From Maricaulis sp039978735 (GTDB lineage Bacteria > Pseudomonadota > Alphaproteobacteria > Caulobacterales > Maricaulaceae): a stretch of DNA of 64,000 nucleotides. Shown piece by piece: positions 47,593 to 55,768 of the stretch. The notes beneath the pieces were generated by a model, which made no database searches, was not told the DNA's origin, and was given only the letters and a program-made list of their open reading frames with translations. A program made the position numbers and the translations under genes. The first letter of the stretch is position 1. Every line of letters starts with the position of its first letter. The DNA lies in contig NZ_JBDWAS010000008.1 of the NCBI RefSeq assembly GCF_039978735.1, positions 3,109 through 67,108 of the forward strand, written 5' to 3'.

Positions 47593-48069
47593 ATGTCCTG
47601 TGTTTCGATCCTCTTTCTGGGCCTGGCCCTGCAGGCCCCGGCCAGTGTCCATCCGGACCTCGCGGTCCTGGCGCCCTATGAGGGCCTGTGGCAGAGCGAG
47701 GACGGTGCGCGGGCGCTGCATGTCGAGATCGCCGGAGAGACCGCCGCCCGCCTGCGCTACGGCGTCTGGCAGGGTGACGCCTGGTACTGGCAGCCGGCCT
47801 GGCGGATCGAGGTCAGCCCCCATGGCGGCTGGCCGAAGGGCTGGCAGCCCCACGAGGTCCGCAACGACCCGCCGCTGGAACTGCACGATGACACCGATCC
47901 CGGCATCGAGTGGCACCGCGATTCCGGCGCCTACGGTATGGGCCATATCGTCGAGATCGATATCTGGGACGAACCGCAGGACGGCCGCTTCACCTGGCTG
48001 CGCCTGCATTCACGCCGCAATGGCGCGGACCGTGTCGGCGCGGGCGTGTGGATCGCGGTAACCGGGTAG
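47593..48069 (+). CDS. Small secreted protein of unknown function
   Basis: 158-residue protein with a short N-terminal hydrophobic signal (SILFLGLALQAPAS). The mature part is Trp-, Asp- and His-rich: LAPYEGLWQSEDGARALHV, WYWQPAWRIEVSP, DTDPGIEWHRDSGAYGMGH. No domain recognised. It is divergent from the serine hydrolase. Its stop codon TAG is immediately followed by, and overlaps, the hairpin of a composite repeat. Confidence 0.55.
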   Translation: MSCVSILFLGLALQAPASVHPDLAVLAPYEGLWQSEDGARALHVEIAGETAARLRYGVWQGDAWYWQPAWRIEVSPHGGWPKGWQPHEVRNDPPLELHDDTDPGIEWHRDSGAYGMGHIVEIDIWDEPQDGRFTWLRLHSRRNGADRVGAGVWIAVTG

Positions 48070-48170
48070 AACCATTTCATCGGCCTCAATGGCGATGAAA
48101 TGGTTCTGGCTTTTTGAGTGGTCGCATTTTCGAACCGCAAAACCGGTTCCCACTTTTGCTAAAAATGCTC
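48068..48170. repeat. Composite palindromic repeat, copy 1
   Basis: A perfect 15-bp hairpin (agaaccatttcatcg / cgatgaaatggttct, loop gcctcaatgg, 48068-48107) is followed by T5 and then by tttttgagtggtcgcatttt. An IR-ended block follows, gcattttc...aaaaatgc (48124-48168), with an inner gcaaaa...ttttgc pair around ccggttcccac. The second part recurs at 50744-50799. The hairpin plus T5 could also stop transcription. Confidence 0.8.
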
Positions 48171-48258
48171 TGACTGCACACAGACTGCATCCACTGGCGC
48201 CGCTGCTTGCATCCCGGACTTGAAGCGTGATTTTGCGATTTGAGTCCGGGAGTTGAGT

Positions 48259-49698
48259 TTGAAACATCTTGTTGCCGCCGGTGTCATCCTGTCCGCCATG
48301 CTGGGCGCCTGCGCCACCACGCCAACCGGCGGGCAGGACGCCTTCGGTGCCTGTCCGCAGGAAGACGGGCATCCCGAGCTCGCCGGCAGTGTCTGCACCG
48401 TCCAGAGCGTCGCACTGAACCAGACCGCGCCCGAGGGAGAGCGGATCGGTCTTTTCGTGCGCAAATTCCCGGCCCGGGCCGAGCGCGCGGGCGAAATCTG
48501 GATGCTGGCCGGCGGGCCGGGCGAGGCGGGCACGAGCTTCTACACGAAGATCGCGGACTTCCGGGCGCGTTTTCCCGGCTTTGACATCCTGATCCCGGAT
48601 CATCGCGGCACCGGCCGCTCGGCGCACCTGTGTTCGGGCGAAACCCTGCAGAGCGAAGCGGGGACGGCGCTGGCCGGCAGCGAGTTCGGGCCCTGTTTCG
48701 GCGAGATCTGGGCTCAGTCAGAGCGCACCATGCAGTTCTCCATGACGCATGCCGCGCACGATCTCGACACGCTGATCGCCCGCCTGGGCGGCGAGGGCGA
48801 GCGCTGGGTCTATGCCGTGTCCTACGGGACGGGTCTGGCCCTGCGCTTCGGCCAATTGCACGAGGCCTCAGTAGACGGGTTGATCCTCGATTCCCTCGTA
48901 CCCGCGCTCGACGATACGCAGTACGACCTCTCGCACCGCTCCCACACCGTCGATCTCGTCGGCCGGCGTGTGCTGGCGGCCTGCGCTGCCGACCCGGCGT
49001 GCAATGGCCGTTTCGAGGGCGGCATTGAAGCCGAATATGCCCGCCTGCTGGCGGACATCGCGGCGGGCCATCGCGACGACATCGCCGAGACCCTGCCCGG
49101 CGGCAATCTGCGCCACACGCTGGGCACCATGCTGGACGTGCCGGCAGCGCGTGCCCTGATCCCGGAGATGATCGATATCGCGATCGACCGGCCGCAGGCG
49201 CTGGGTGCTTTCTACACCGGTGAGGTCGTGCCCGCCTTCGCCGCGCTGTCCGCCGTGTCGGACTACGAGGGGTCGGCCTTCTCCATCACCCTGGCGGGCC
49301 TGATCGGCGTCTCCGAGACCAATCGCCGTCCGGAGATGACGGCCGATGCCGTCGCGGCGGAAGAGGCCGGGCTGTGGTTCACCTCGCCGCTGACCCAATT
49401 GCAGACCCGCACCTCCATGCCCGCCTATCCCCGAGACGAATGGTTCGACGCCCCCTATGCCGATCTGCCGCCCGTCCTGGTGGTGCACGGCACGCTCGAC
49501 CCCAAGACAACGCTCGAAGGGGCAGAGCGCCATATCGCGGCGCTTGAGGCAGGCGGCACGGATATCACCCTGGTGACCGTGGAGCGTGCGCCCCATGCCA
49601 GCTGGTTCTTCGCGCCGGACTGTCTCTATGACTCGATGGAGGATTTCATCGAAGGCGATGCGGTGGCGGAGCGCTGCACGCCTGCCTCTATGCAGTAA
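48259..49698 (+). CDS. Alpha/beta hydrolase lipoprotein (TAP-like, tripeptidyl aminopeptidase type)
   Basis: Predicted envelope peptidase or esterase. The TTG at 48259 has GGGAG 6 nt upstream; a TTG at 48253 is in frame too. The signal ends in a lipobox (AMLGAC). The alpha/beta hydrolase core shows the HG-type oxyanion GGPGEAGTSF, LIPDHRGTGRS, the nucleophile in YAVSYGTGLA (AxSxG), and VVHGTLDPKT (Asp). ERAPHASW carries the catalytic His, and the C-terminal part resembles the TAP-like domain. About 480 residues. No operon partner. Confidence 0.85.
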   Translation: MKHLVAAGVILSAMLGACATTPTGGQDAFGACPQEDGHPELAGSVCTVQSVALNQTAPEGERIGLFVRKFPARAERAGEIWMLAGGPGEAGTSFYTKIADFRARFPGFDILIPDHRGTGRSAHLCSGETLQSEAGTALAGSEFGPCFGEIWAQSERTMQFSMTHAAHDLDTLIARLGGEGERWVYAVSYGTGLALRFGQLHEASVDGLILDSLVPALDDTQYDLSHRSHTVDLVGRRVLAACAADPACNGRFEGGIEAEYARLLADIAAGHRDDIAETLPGGNLRHTLGTMLDVPAARALIPEMIDIAIDRPQALGAFYTGEVVPAFAALSAVSDYEGSAFSITLAGLIGVSETNRRPEMTADAVAAEEAGLWFTSPLTQLQTRTSMPAYPRDEWFDAPYADLPPVLVVHGTLDPKTTLEGAERHIAALEAGGTDITLVTVERAPHASWFFAPDCLYDSMEDFIEGDAVAERCTPASMQ

Positions 49699-49727
49699 AG
49701 CCGGTGCAGCGCCGTCAAAAATCTCTA

Positions 49728-49895
49728 CTGTCATCCCGGATGGATGCCCGGCCTCAAGCCGGGCGCAAGTCCGGGACCCATAATCCCGGTGCTTGTCCAG
49801 CTGTCTTCGCTATAGACCCTGCTTTTGGCCAATAGCGAGTGTATGGATCCCGGCGCTCCACCCCGCCTTCGCGGGGTATCCGGCCGGGATGACAG
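49728..49895. repeat. IR-bounded intergenic element, copy C
   Basis: Perfect 12-bp terminal inverted repeats ctgtcatcccgg (49728-49739) and ccgggatgacag (49884-49895) bound about 168 bp. Further nested palindromes lie inside (gcccggcctcaagccgggc; gggaccca near the left and tggatccc near the right; ccccgccttcgcgggg). It is MITE-like in layout. It carries no gene and ends just before the ribosome site of the thioesterase gene. Confidence 0.75.
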
Positions 49896-49909
49896 GAGAG
49901 GAAGATCCC

Positions 49910-50698
49910 GTGACATCCCAGCCCGCCCATCTCGCCGAAATCCGCCATACCGATCTGGTGTTTCCGCACCAGACCAATCACCAGGGCAGCTATTTCGGCG
50001 GTGCCGCCATGGCCGAGATGGACAAGGTCGCCTTCCTTGTCGCGGCGCGGCATGCGCGGCGGCCCTTCGTGACGGCGTCCTGCGACAAGCTGGATTTCGT
50101 TGCACCGGCCCATGTCGGCGATCTGGTCGAGCTGACCGGCCAGGTCCGCATGGTCGGGCGGCATTCGATGATCGTCGATGTCGAGCTGGCTGCGGAGAAC
50201 CTGCTGACCGGCGTGCGCCATATCTGCACCCGCGGCGCCTTCACCATGGTGGCCGCCGACCGCAAGTCCAATCCGGATCGCCTGCCGCCGGCCCCCGATT
50301 CTCGGCCGGATTTCGCGCCCAGCCCGGCGGGTTATGCGCGCACGCTGCAGCTCGTCTTTCCGGGCGACACCAATCATCTGGGGCAATTGTTCGGCGGCAA
50401 TGCCATGTCGCTGATGGGCAAGGCGGCCTATATCGCCGCCTCGCGCCATACGCGCTGCAATGTCGGCATGGCTGCTTCCGACAAGATCGACTTCATCGCC
50501 CCGACGAAAGAGGGCGAGCTTCTGGACGTGATCGCGGATGTGGTGTCGGTCGGCCGCACCTCGATGCAGGTCGCGGTGCGCGCAGAAGCCGAGGATCTGA
50601 TGAGCGGCGAGCGCCGTCTCGTCGGCGAGGCAAGCTATGTCATGGTGGCGCTGGACGGGGAGGGGCAGCCGACCCCGGCATCGCCTCTGAAAGTCTAG
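49910..50698 (+). CDS. Acyl-CoA thioesterase with two hotdog domains
   Basis: Hydrolyses acyl-CoA thioesters to free acid and CoA. The GTG at 49910 (MTSQPAHLAEIRHTDLV) is preferred because GGAGAGG lies 8 nt upstream; upstream in-frame starts fall in the repeat. The 262-residue protein has two tandem hotdog domains of about 120 residues each, with the conserved NHQGSYFGGAAMAEMDKVAF and NHLGQLFGGNAMSLMGKAAY (Asp/Asn acid and GG loop). Chain-length preference cannot be inferred. The + strand gene is convergent with bamE. Confidence 0.9.
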   Translation: MTSQPAHLAEIRHTDLVFPHQTNHQGSYFGGAAMAEMDKVAFLVAARHARRPFVTASCDKLDFVAPAHVGDLVELTGQVRMVGRHSMIVDVELAAENLLTGVRHICTRGAFTMVAADRKSNPDRLPPAPDSRPDFAPSPAGYARTLQLVFPGDTNHLGQLFGGNAMSLMGKAAYIAASRHTRCNVGMAASDKIDFIAPTKEGELLDVIADVVSVGRTSMQVAVRAEAEDLMSGERRLVGEASYVMVALDGEGQPTPASPLKV

Positions 50699-50799
50699 CG
50701 CAACTTCATCGTCATTGAGGCAGATGAACTTGCTTCGGATTTTTGAGTGGTCGCATTTTCGAACCGCAAAACCGGTTCCCACTTTTGCAGAAAATGCTC
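50699..50799. repeat. Composite palindromic repeat, copy 2 (inverted loop)
   Basis: A hairpin gcaacttcatc / gatgaacttgc (50700-50733, one mismatch) is followed by ttttgagtggtcgcattttc and the same IR-ended block, gcattttc...gaaaatgc (50753-50797). The block matches copy 1, but the hairpin loop (tcattgaggc) is the reverse complement of the copy 1 loop (gcctcaatgg). It lies between the thioesterase and bamE stops. Confidence 0.8.
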
Positions 50800-50807
50800 C
50801 GGCCGGG

Positions 50808-51302
50808 TTACTGGTCCCGGCGCGGACCGCCGGCACCGCCCGGCAGGTTCTGTTCGCCGCCGAACTGTTCGGACGGCAGACGGCCGACATTGCCCAGCAG
50901 CTGCTCCAGGAAGCTCAGCTCGCGGCCACGGGTCGGGGTTTCGCGATCGGCATAGGCGACGATGCGGCCATCCTGCAGCGAGTATTCATTCACCGTGGCG
51001 ACCGTGCCGGCTTCGTCGAAGCTGACAGCGATGATACGGCGGTCGCGCGTGGCCGGACGCAGATAGGCCAGGCTCTCGCGGGTCGAGGAGATGTAATACC
51101 AGGTGTCGTCCTCGAACGTGCCCGTGGTTGAAGGATTGCCCAGACGCGCCAGAACGCTGTCGCGGGTGTCCTCGGCCGGAACGATATTCGGCTCCTCGGT
51201 AACGGTGTAGCGATAGCCATGGGAGCGGAGCACCGGGTTGCAGGCGGATACGCCGGCAGCACTGACGGCAACCAGAAGGGCAAGGCTGAGGTGACGCTTC
51301 AT
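50808..51302 (-). CDS. bamE: BamE (SmpA/OmlA) outer membrane assembly lipoprotein
   Basis: Small lipoprotein of the BAM complex, partner of BamA at 2260. The signal ends in a lipobox with the acylated Cys at about residue 21 (AAGVSACNP). The 164-residue protein has the SmpA/OmlA domain with VLARLGNPSTTGTFEDDTWYYIS (the conserved LGxPS...WYY pattern) and IIAVSFDEAGTVATVNEY. The tail is long and Gly/Arg-rich compared with enteric BamE. It is divergent from the bc1 chaperone gene. Confidence 0.93.
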   Translation of the reverse strand: MKRHLSLALLVAVSAAGVSACNPVLRSHGYRYTVTEEPNIVPAEDTRDSVLARLGNPSTTGTFEDDTWYYISSTRESLAYLRPATRDRRIIAVSFDEAGTVATVNEYSLQDGRIVAYADRETPTRGRELSFLEQLLGNVGRLPSEQFGGEQNLPGGAGGPRRDQ

Positions 51303-51421
51303 GGACTTTCAAAACTCCCTGGCACACGACGGGCGGGCGCAAAGCGTCCCTGTTGCCGTGTCTTGACCTAACCAAGGGTGAGCTTAGCTTCAAGCGCGAA
51401 TTGATGGGAGCCCGCAATCGC

Positions 51422-51958
51422 ATGCTGCGCCGCCTGTTTGCACCCAAGCCGGAAAAACAGACCGCTCAAACACTCTATCGCGCCATTGTGGATGCCGCGC
51501 GCCAGCCTGCCCTGTATGGCGAGGCGGGCGTGGCCGACACGCTGGAAGGGCGTTTCGAGCTGGTCGTGCTGCACACGGCCCTGGTCATGCTGGAGCTGCG
51601 TACATCGCAGGACGAGAAGGCCAAGGCCGTCAGCCAGGCCCTGTTCGATGTCATGTTTGACGATTTCGACGCCGGCATGCGCGAGCTCGGTGTGGGAGAT
51701 TCGGCCGTCGGCAAGAAGATCCGCTTCATGGCGGAGGGCTTTTACGGCCGCGCCCAGGCCCTCCAGACGGCTTTGGAAGCAGACGATTCAGGCCGGGAAT
51801 TGCAGCAGGTTCTCGCCCGCAATCTGCTCGGGTTCGAGACCCCGGATGCACGCGCAGAACGCCTTGCCCTATACGTCAACTCGGCCGCTGCCGCACTGCG
51901 CGGGCAGGGGGCTGAACCGCTTGTGGCCGGCGAGCGTCCGGCCTTTCCCGCGGCGTGA
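51422..51958 (+). CDS. Ubiquinol-cytochrome c chaperone (CBP3-like)
   Basis: Assembly factor for the cytochrome bc1 complex, homologous to mitochondrial Cbp3/UQCC1. The start at 51422 (MLRRLFAPKPEK) is chosen with GGGAG upstream; ATGs at 51353 and 51404 are also in frame. The ~178-residue helical protein shows LYRAIVDAARQPALYGEAGVADTLEGRFELVVLHTALVMLEL and FDVMFDDFDAGMRELGVGDSAVGKKIR, the family signature. It sits upstream of plsX-fabH; the usual DUF177 gene between them is absent. Confidence 0.92.
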   Translation: MLRRLFAPKPEKQTAQTLYRAIVDAARQPALYGEAGVADTLEGRFELVVLHTALVMLELRTSQDEKAKAVSQALFDVMFDDFDAGMRELGVGDSAVGKKIRFMAEGFYGRAQALQTALEADDSGRELQQVLARNLLGFETPDARAERLALYVNSAAAALRGQGAEPLVAGERPAFPAA

Positions 51959-52054
51959 CAGCGGGCCTGCCGTCTTGCATCTCGACAATCATGGTCTAAG
52001 TTCCGCGGGCTCCGGCGCCACGCCACCCTTGCGAAGGATTGAATATCGCGGCTC

Positions 52055-53110
52055 ATGACAGCTATCCCCACGATTTCCGTTGACGCCATGGGGGGCGATC
52101 TGGGTCCCCAGGCGGTCGTCGAGGGTATTGGCCATGCGCTCAAACGCTGGCCGGACCGCAAGGTGAGATACCTCCTGCACGGCGACGAAGCCCTGCTGGC
52201 GCCGCTTCTGGCCGCCAATCCCAAGGTCGCTGCCGTCTGCGAATTGCGGCACACCGACACGCTCGTCCAGATGACCGACAAGCCTTCCGAGGCCGTGCGC
52301 CGGGCGCGCGGATCCTCGATGTGGAACGCCATCCAGTCCGTGAAGGCCGAGGAGGCCGGCGCCATCGTGTCGTCCGGCAATACCGGTGCGCTGATGGCCA
52401 TCGCCAAGGTCATCCTGCGCATGAAGAAGGGCGTGCACCGCCCGGCGATCTCGGCCAACTGGCCGACGCCGAAAGGCCATACCGTCGTGCTCGACGTTGG
52501 CGCCAATGTGCAGTGCGGTGCGACCCAGCTCGTGGAATTTGCGATTCTCGGCGAGGCCTATCACCGCGCCGTGTTTGGCGGCGAAGCGCCCACCGTGGGC
52601 CTGCTGAATGTCGGCCAGGAAGAACTCAAGGGGAATGATATCGTTCGCGAGGCGGACCAGCTGATCCGCTCCTCCGGTCTCGATATCGCCTATCAGGGCT
52701 TCATCGAGGGCAATGATATCTCCGGCGGTAGCATTGACGTCGTGGTGACGGACGGCTTCACGGGCAATATCGCCCTGAAGACCGCCGAGGGCACGGCGCG
52801 GCTGGTGGCGGGCTGGGTCCGCGAAGCGCTGACCAGCTCTCTGCTCAGCAAGATCGCCGCCGGCCTCCTGTCGCTCGGCGCGCTCGACCGGCTGCGCCAG
52901 CGCATGGATCCGCGCTACATCAATGGCGGTGTGTTGCTGGGTCTCAAGGGCATCGTGGTGAAGAGCCATGGCGGTGCCGATGGCGAAGGTTTCGCCTCTG
53001 CGCTGGGCCTCGCCTATGTCATGGCCCAGAGTGATTTCATGTCCGAGATCCGCAAGAATCTCGACAAGTTCGCCCAATCCGAAGAACAGGGTGTCGCTGC
53101 GGCCTCATGA
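52055..53110 (+). CDS. plsX: Phosphate acyltransferase PlsX
   Basis: Makes acyl-phosphate from acyl-ACP for glycerol-3-phosphate acylation, the start of phospholipid synthesis, peripheral to the inner membrane. The 351-residue protein begins ISVDAMGGDLGPQAVVEGI, and has SSGNTGALMAIAKVIL, LDVGANVQCGATQLVEFA, NVGQEELKGND and VVVTDGFTGNIALKTAEGTARL, all family elements. Its stop overlaps the fabH ATG by 4 nt. Confidence 0.97.
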   Translation: MTAIPTISVDAMGGDLGPQAVVEGIGHALKRWPDRKVRYLLHGDEALLAPLLAANPKVAAVCELRHTDTLVQMTDKPSEAVRRARGSSMWNAIQSVKAEEAGAIVSSGNTGALMAIAKVILRMKKGVHRPAISANWPTPKGHTVVLDVGANVQCGATQLVEFAILGEAYHRAVFGGEAPTVGLLNVGQEELKGNDIVREADQLIRSSGLDIAYQGFIEGNDISGGSIDVVVTDGFTGNIALKTAEGTARLVAGWVREALTSSLLSKIAAGLLSLGALDRLRQRMDPRYINGGVLLGLKGIVVKSHGGADGEGFASALGLAYVMAQSDFMSEIRKNLDKFAQSEEQGVAAAS

Positions 53111-54084
53111 CCGACAGACTTGCGCGTATTGCCGGCATCGGGAGCTATCTGCCCGACCGGATTCTATCCAATGACGACCTCGCCGCCATGGTGGATACCA
53201 GCGACAGCTGGATCCGCGAGCGCACGGGTATCCGCCAGCGCCATATCGCACCGGACGGTGTGACGACGGCCGATCTGGCCGAGCAGGCCTGCCGCCGCGC
53301 GCTCGACGATGCCGGGCTGACGGCCGAGGATGTCGATTTGATCGTCGTGGCGACCACGACGCCGGATTTCACCTTCCCCTCGGTCGGCACCATGCTGCAG
53401 GCGCGGCTGGGCGCCACGAAAGGCGCGGCCTTCGACGTGCAGGCGGTGTGTACCGGCTTTGTCTACGCAATTTCGGTCGCCGACAACATGATCGCGCGCG
53501 GCCAGGCGGAAACGGCCCTGGTCGTCGGGGCGGAGACGATGTCCCGCATCCTCGACTGGACCGACCGTTCGACCTGCGTGCTGTTCGGCGACGGAGCGGG
53601 CGCGATGGTGCTGACGGCCGGCGAACCGGCCGGTACTGACGGCGCCGACGGCATTCTCGCGACCTATCTGCGCTCCGACGGCCGCTTCAAGGACCTGCTC
53701 CATGTCGATGGCGGCCCGTCCTCCACCGGCACGGTCGGCCATCTGCGCATGGTCGGCAACCAGGTCTTCCGTCATGCGGTGACCAATATCGCCGAGTCCA
53801 TGACCACCATCGCCGGCCGGGCCGGCGTTTCCATTGAGGAAGTCGATTGGTTCGTGCCCCACCAGGCCAATCAGCGTATCCTGGAAGGCGTCGCGCGGAA
53901 GTTGTCGATCCCGACCGAAAAAGTGATCTCCACGGTGGCCGATCACGGCAATACCTCGGCGGCTTCGGTCCCGCTCGCTTTCGACCGGGCGGTTCAGGAC
54001 GGCCGGATCAAGCGCGGCGATCTCGTTTTGATGGAGGCTCTGGGCGGCGGCTTCACCTGGGGCGCGGTCCTGGCGCGCTTCTAG
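53107..54084 (+). CDS. fabH: 3-oxoacyl-ACP synthase III
   Basis: Starts fatty acid synthesis by condensing acetyl-CoA with malonyl-ACP. The 325-residue thiolase-fold protein has the nucleophilic Cys115 in AVCTGFVYAI, the His in WFVPHQANQRI and the Asn in VADHGNTSAASVPLAF. The cofactor-binding and FGDGAGAMVL segments are as usual. It overlaps plsX by 4 nt, then ihfA lies about 100 nt downstream. Confidence 0.98.
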   Translation: MTDRLARIAGIGSYLPDRILSNDDLAAMVDTSDSWIRERTGIRQRHIAPDGVTTADLAEQACRRALDDAGLTAEDVDLIVVATTTPDFTFPSVGTMLQARLGATKGAAFDVQAVCTGFVYAISVADNMIARGQAETALVVGAETMSRILDWTDRSTCVLFGDGAGAMVLTAGEPAGTDGADGILATYLRSDGRFKDLLHVDGGPSSTGTVGHLRMVGNQVFRHAVTNIAESMTTIAGRAGVSIEEVDWFVPHQANQRILEGVARKLSIPTEKVISTVADHGNTSAASVPLAFDRAVQDGRIKRGDLVLMEALGGGFTWGAVLARF

Positions 54085-54181
54085 CGCGAAATCGTCGTGT
54101 TTATTCCGTCGAACCAAGGCCTTGGCGTTGACCTGACCGGGCAAGGAGGCGTAGCCTGTCTTCATCTATGTGGGGATGGTT

Positions 54182-54487
54182 ATGTCGGATAAAACTTTAA
54201 CGCGAGCCGATCTGGCGGAAGCCGTGTACCAGGAAGTCGGATTGTCGCGGCAGGAATCGGCCGATCTCGTTCAATCCGTACTCGGCATGATCTCGGATAC
54301 GCTGGCCTCGGGTGAGAGCGTCAAACTCTCTTCCTTCGGGTCATTCCTGTTGCGCGACAAGCGCGGCCGGGTCGGTCGCAATCCCAAGACCGGTGTGGAA
54401 GTCCCGATCGAGGCCCGCCGCGTTCTGGTGTTCAAACCGTCGCAAGTTCTGAAGGAGCGCGTCGACTCCTCCCTGTCCAAGGACTGA
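54182..54487 (+). CDS. ihfA: Integration host factor alpha subunit
   Basis: DNA-bending nucleoid protein that pairs with IhfB. The ATG at 54182 is fixed by the family N-terminus (MSDKTLTRADLAEAVYQEVGLS) and yields 101 residues; earlier in-frame starts are at 54170 and 54176. The DNA-binding arm carries GRNPKTGVEVPIEARRVLVFKPSQ with the Pro that intercalates DNA. It precedes the merR-type gene by about 36 nt, a common pair in proteobacteria. Confidence 0.96.
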   Translation: MSDKTLTRADLAEAVYQEVGLSRQESADLVQSVLGMISDTLASGESVKLSSFGSFLLRDKRGRVGRNPKTGVEVPIEARRVLVFKPSQVLKERVDSSLSKD

Positions 54488-54523
54488 CCCCGAGCGGGCA
54501 GGGCGGCGCTGGCGCGGTAGCAC

Positions 54524-54970
54524 ATGTCGGTCAGCAAGAAATCGCCGGAAGCCTTCCGGACCATCTCCGAAGCCGCCGAGGAGCTGGATGTGCCTGCGCA
54601 CGTCCTGCGTTTCTGGGAGAGCAAGTTTCCCCAGATCAGCCCGCTCAAACGGGCCGGCGGGCGCCGCTTCTACCGGCCGCAGGACCTGCAGCTCCTGCGC
54701 GGCATCAAGCGTCTGCTCTATGAAGACGGGTTCACCATCAAGGGCGCCCGCAAATTTCTCAAGGATAATGGCGTTGCTTCCGTGATGGATCTCGGGGCCG
54801 GCGTGGTGGAGACCGGCCCGATGGCGGTCGACGCCGCCGACATCGAAACACCGGCCCAGCCGGCACCGGCGGTGCCGCGCCCGGCCGACGGGCCGCAGCG
54901 CCAGCTGCACGATATCATCGCCGATCTCGAGAACGCCCGTGCCAAGCTGAAATCGGCCATCGAGCCATAG
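54524..54970 (+). CDS. MerR-family transcriptional regulator
   Basis: 148-residue regulator. The N-terminal winged helix-turn-helix shows AFRTISEAAEELDVPAHVLRFWESKFPQISP and GGRRFYRPQDLQLLRGIKRLLYEDGFTI. The C-terminal region has a Pro/Ala-rich linker and a short coil. No metal-binding cysteines are present, so it is not a heavy-metal sensor. It matches the unassigned MerR gene that follows ihfA in many proteobacteria. Confidence 0.92.
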   Translation: MSVSKKSPEAFRTISEAAEELDVPAHVLRFWESKFPQISPLKRAGGRRFYRPQDLQLLRGIKRLLYEDGFTIKGARKFLKDNGVASVMDLGAGVVETGPMAVDAADIETPAQPAPAVPRPADGPQRQLHDIIADLENARAKLKSAIEP

Positions 54971-55076
54971 GCCGCACCGATTGCATTTTCCGCTGACAGG
55001 CTGGTTGCAGCCGGTTTCGCCTCACCCTATAACCGGCCTCCCCATCGGACAGGTCCGCCTGTCCAAAAGTGAGTGT

Positions 55077-55154
55077 CGGAGCGTGGCGCAGCCCGGTTAG
55101 CGCACCGGTCTGGGGGACCGGGGGTCGCGAGTTCGAATCTCGCCGCTCCGACCA
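55077..55154 (+). tRNA. tRNA-Pro, anticodon GGG
   Basis: A 78-base cloverleaf. The acceptor arms are cggagcg (55077-55083) and cgctccg (55144-55150), then the discriminator A and encoded CCA. The anticodon stem ccggt/accgg encloses loop ctggggg, giving anticodon GGG, for Pro codons CCC and CCU. The T-arm is gcgag/ctcgc with the TTCGAAT loop. A T-run follows and can end transcription. It is on the opposite strand to the hicAB pair. Confidence 0.97.
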
Positions 55155-55169
55155 TTTTTCTCAAGACGA

Positions 55170-55568
55170 TTATCCCGAGATTTCCCGCCGTGCCGCGTCG
55201 GCCAGGAAGGCCGAACGGGTCATGCCGCGGGCACGCGCCGTCGCGTCGATCGCCTGCAACAGACCGGCATCCATGGTGAGATTGGCTTTCACCGTCCGCC
55301 CGGACAGCTGGATAAGCGGAATGGCGAGAAAGAACCCGTCATCACGCATGGCCTCGCGAACTTCGGGGGCCTGACGGAGTTCTGCCAGGCTCCGCGGCGC
55401 TACGGGCGGTGCGTCTTCGAACCACAGCGCCAAAGCTTCGCGAGCGAGGCGCGGCAGGTCGTCGAGATCGTCTGCAGCGGAGAAACAGCCCGGCACGTCC
55501 GGAAACTGGATGCCATAGGCGTTGTCGCCGTCTTGGTGAACGATTCCGATGAAATGCTTCATGCTCAC
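55170..55568 (-). CDS. hicB: HicB-family antitoxin
   Basis: Antitoxin and likely autorepressor of a type II toxin-antitoxin pair. The 132-residue protein has the N-terminal HicB partial RNase H-like domain (GIVHQDGDNAYGIQFPDVPGCFSAADDLDDL, residues ~7-37). The C-terminal ribbon-helix-helix-like part is GRTVKANLTMDAGLLQAIDATARARGMTRSAFLADAARR. Its start overlaps the hicA stop by 4 nt. The antitoxin lies downstream of the toxin, as usual for hicAB. Confidence 0.93.
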   Translation of the reverse strand: MSMKHFIGIVHQDGDNAYGIQFPDVPGCFSAADDLDDLPRLAREALALWFEDAPPVAPRSLAELRQAPEVREAMRDDGFFLAIPLIQLSGRTVKANLTMDAGLLQAIDATARARGMTRSAFLADAARREISG

Positions 55569-55762
55569 TCCTCGATCCAGCCGGCCTGGCGATAGATGGC
55601 ACGAACCGTACCCATGGGCAGGTCCTTCTTGGGGTGAGGGATGATCAACGTGACCGCACCCTTGCGGAATTTGTGATGGGATCCACGCGCACCAATGAGC
55701 TCAAACCCGTCCCGTTGCAGGCGCGCTATCAGTTTGCGGCTGTTTCTCTCGAATTCCGGCAC
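55565..55762 (-). CDS. hicA: HicA-family mRNA interferase toxin
   Basis: Small toxin with a double-stranded-RNA-binding fold that cleaves mRNA. The 65-residue protein (GTG start) shows ARLQRDGFELIGARGSHHKFRKG, with the active-site His in GSHHKF, and ends PHPKKDLPMGTVRAIYRQAGWIEE, the family C-terminus. No strong ribosome site is seen. An imperfect palindrome lies just upstream, so the pair is probably autoregulated. Activity is not demonstrated. Confidence 0.93.
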   Translation of the reverse strand: MPEFERNSRKLIARLQRDGFELIGARGSHHKFRKGAVTLIIPHPKKDLPMGTVRAIYRQAGWIEE

Positions 55763-55768
55763 ATTAAT

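Noticed and set aside
54085..54181. Promoter TTGACC...TAGCCT before ihfA
   Set aside because: The -35-like hexamer is good but the spacer is 18 bp and the -10 weak; not strong enough to list.
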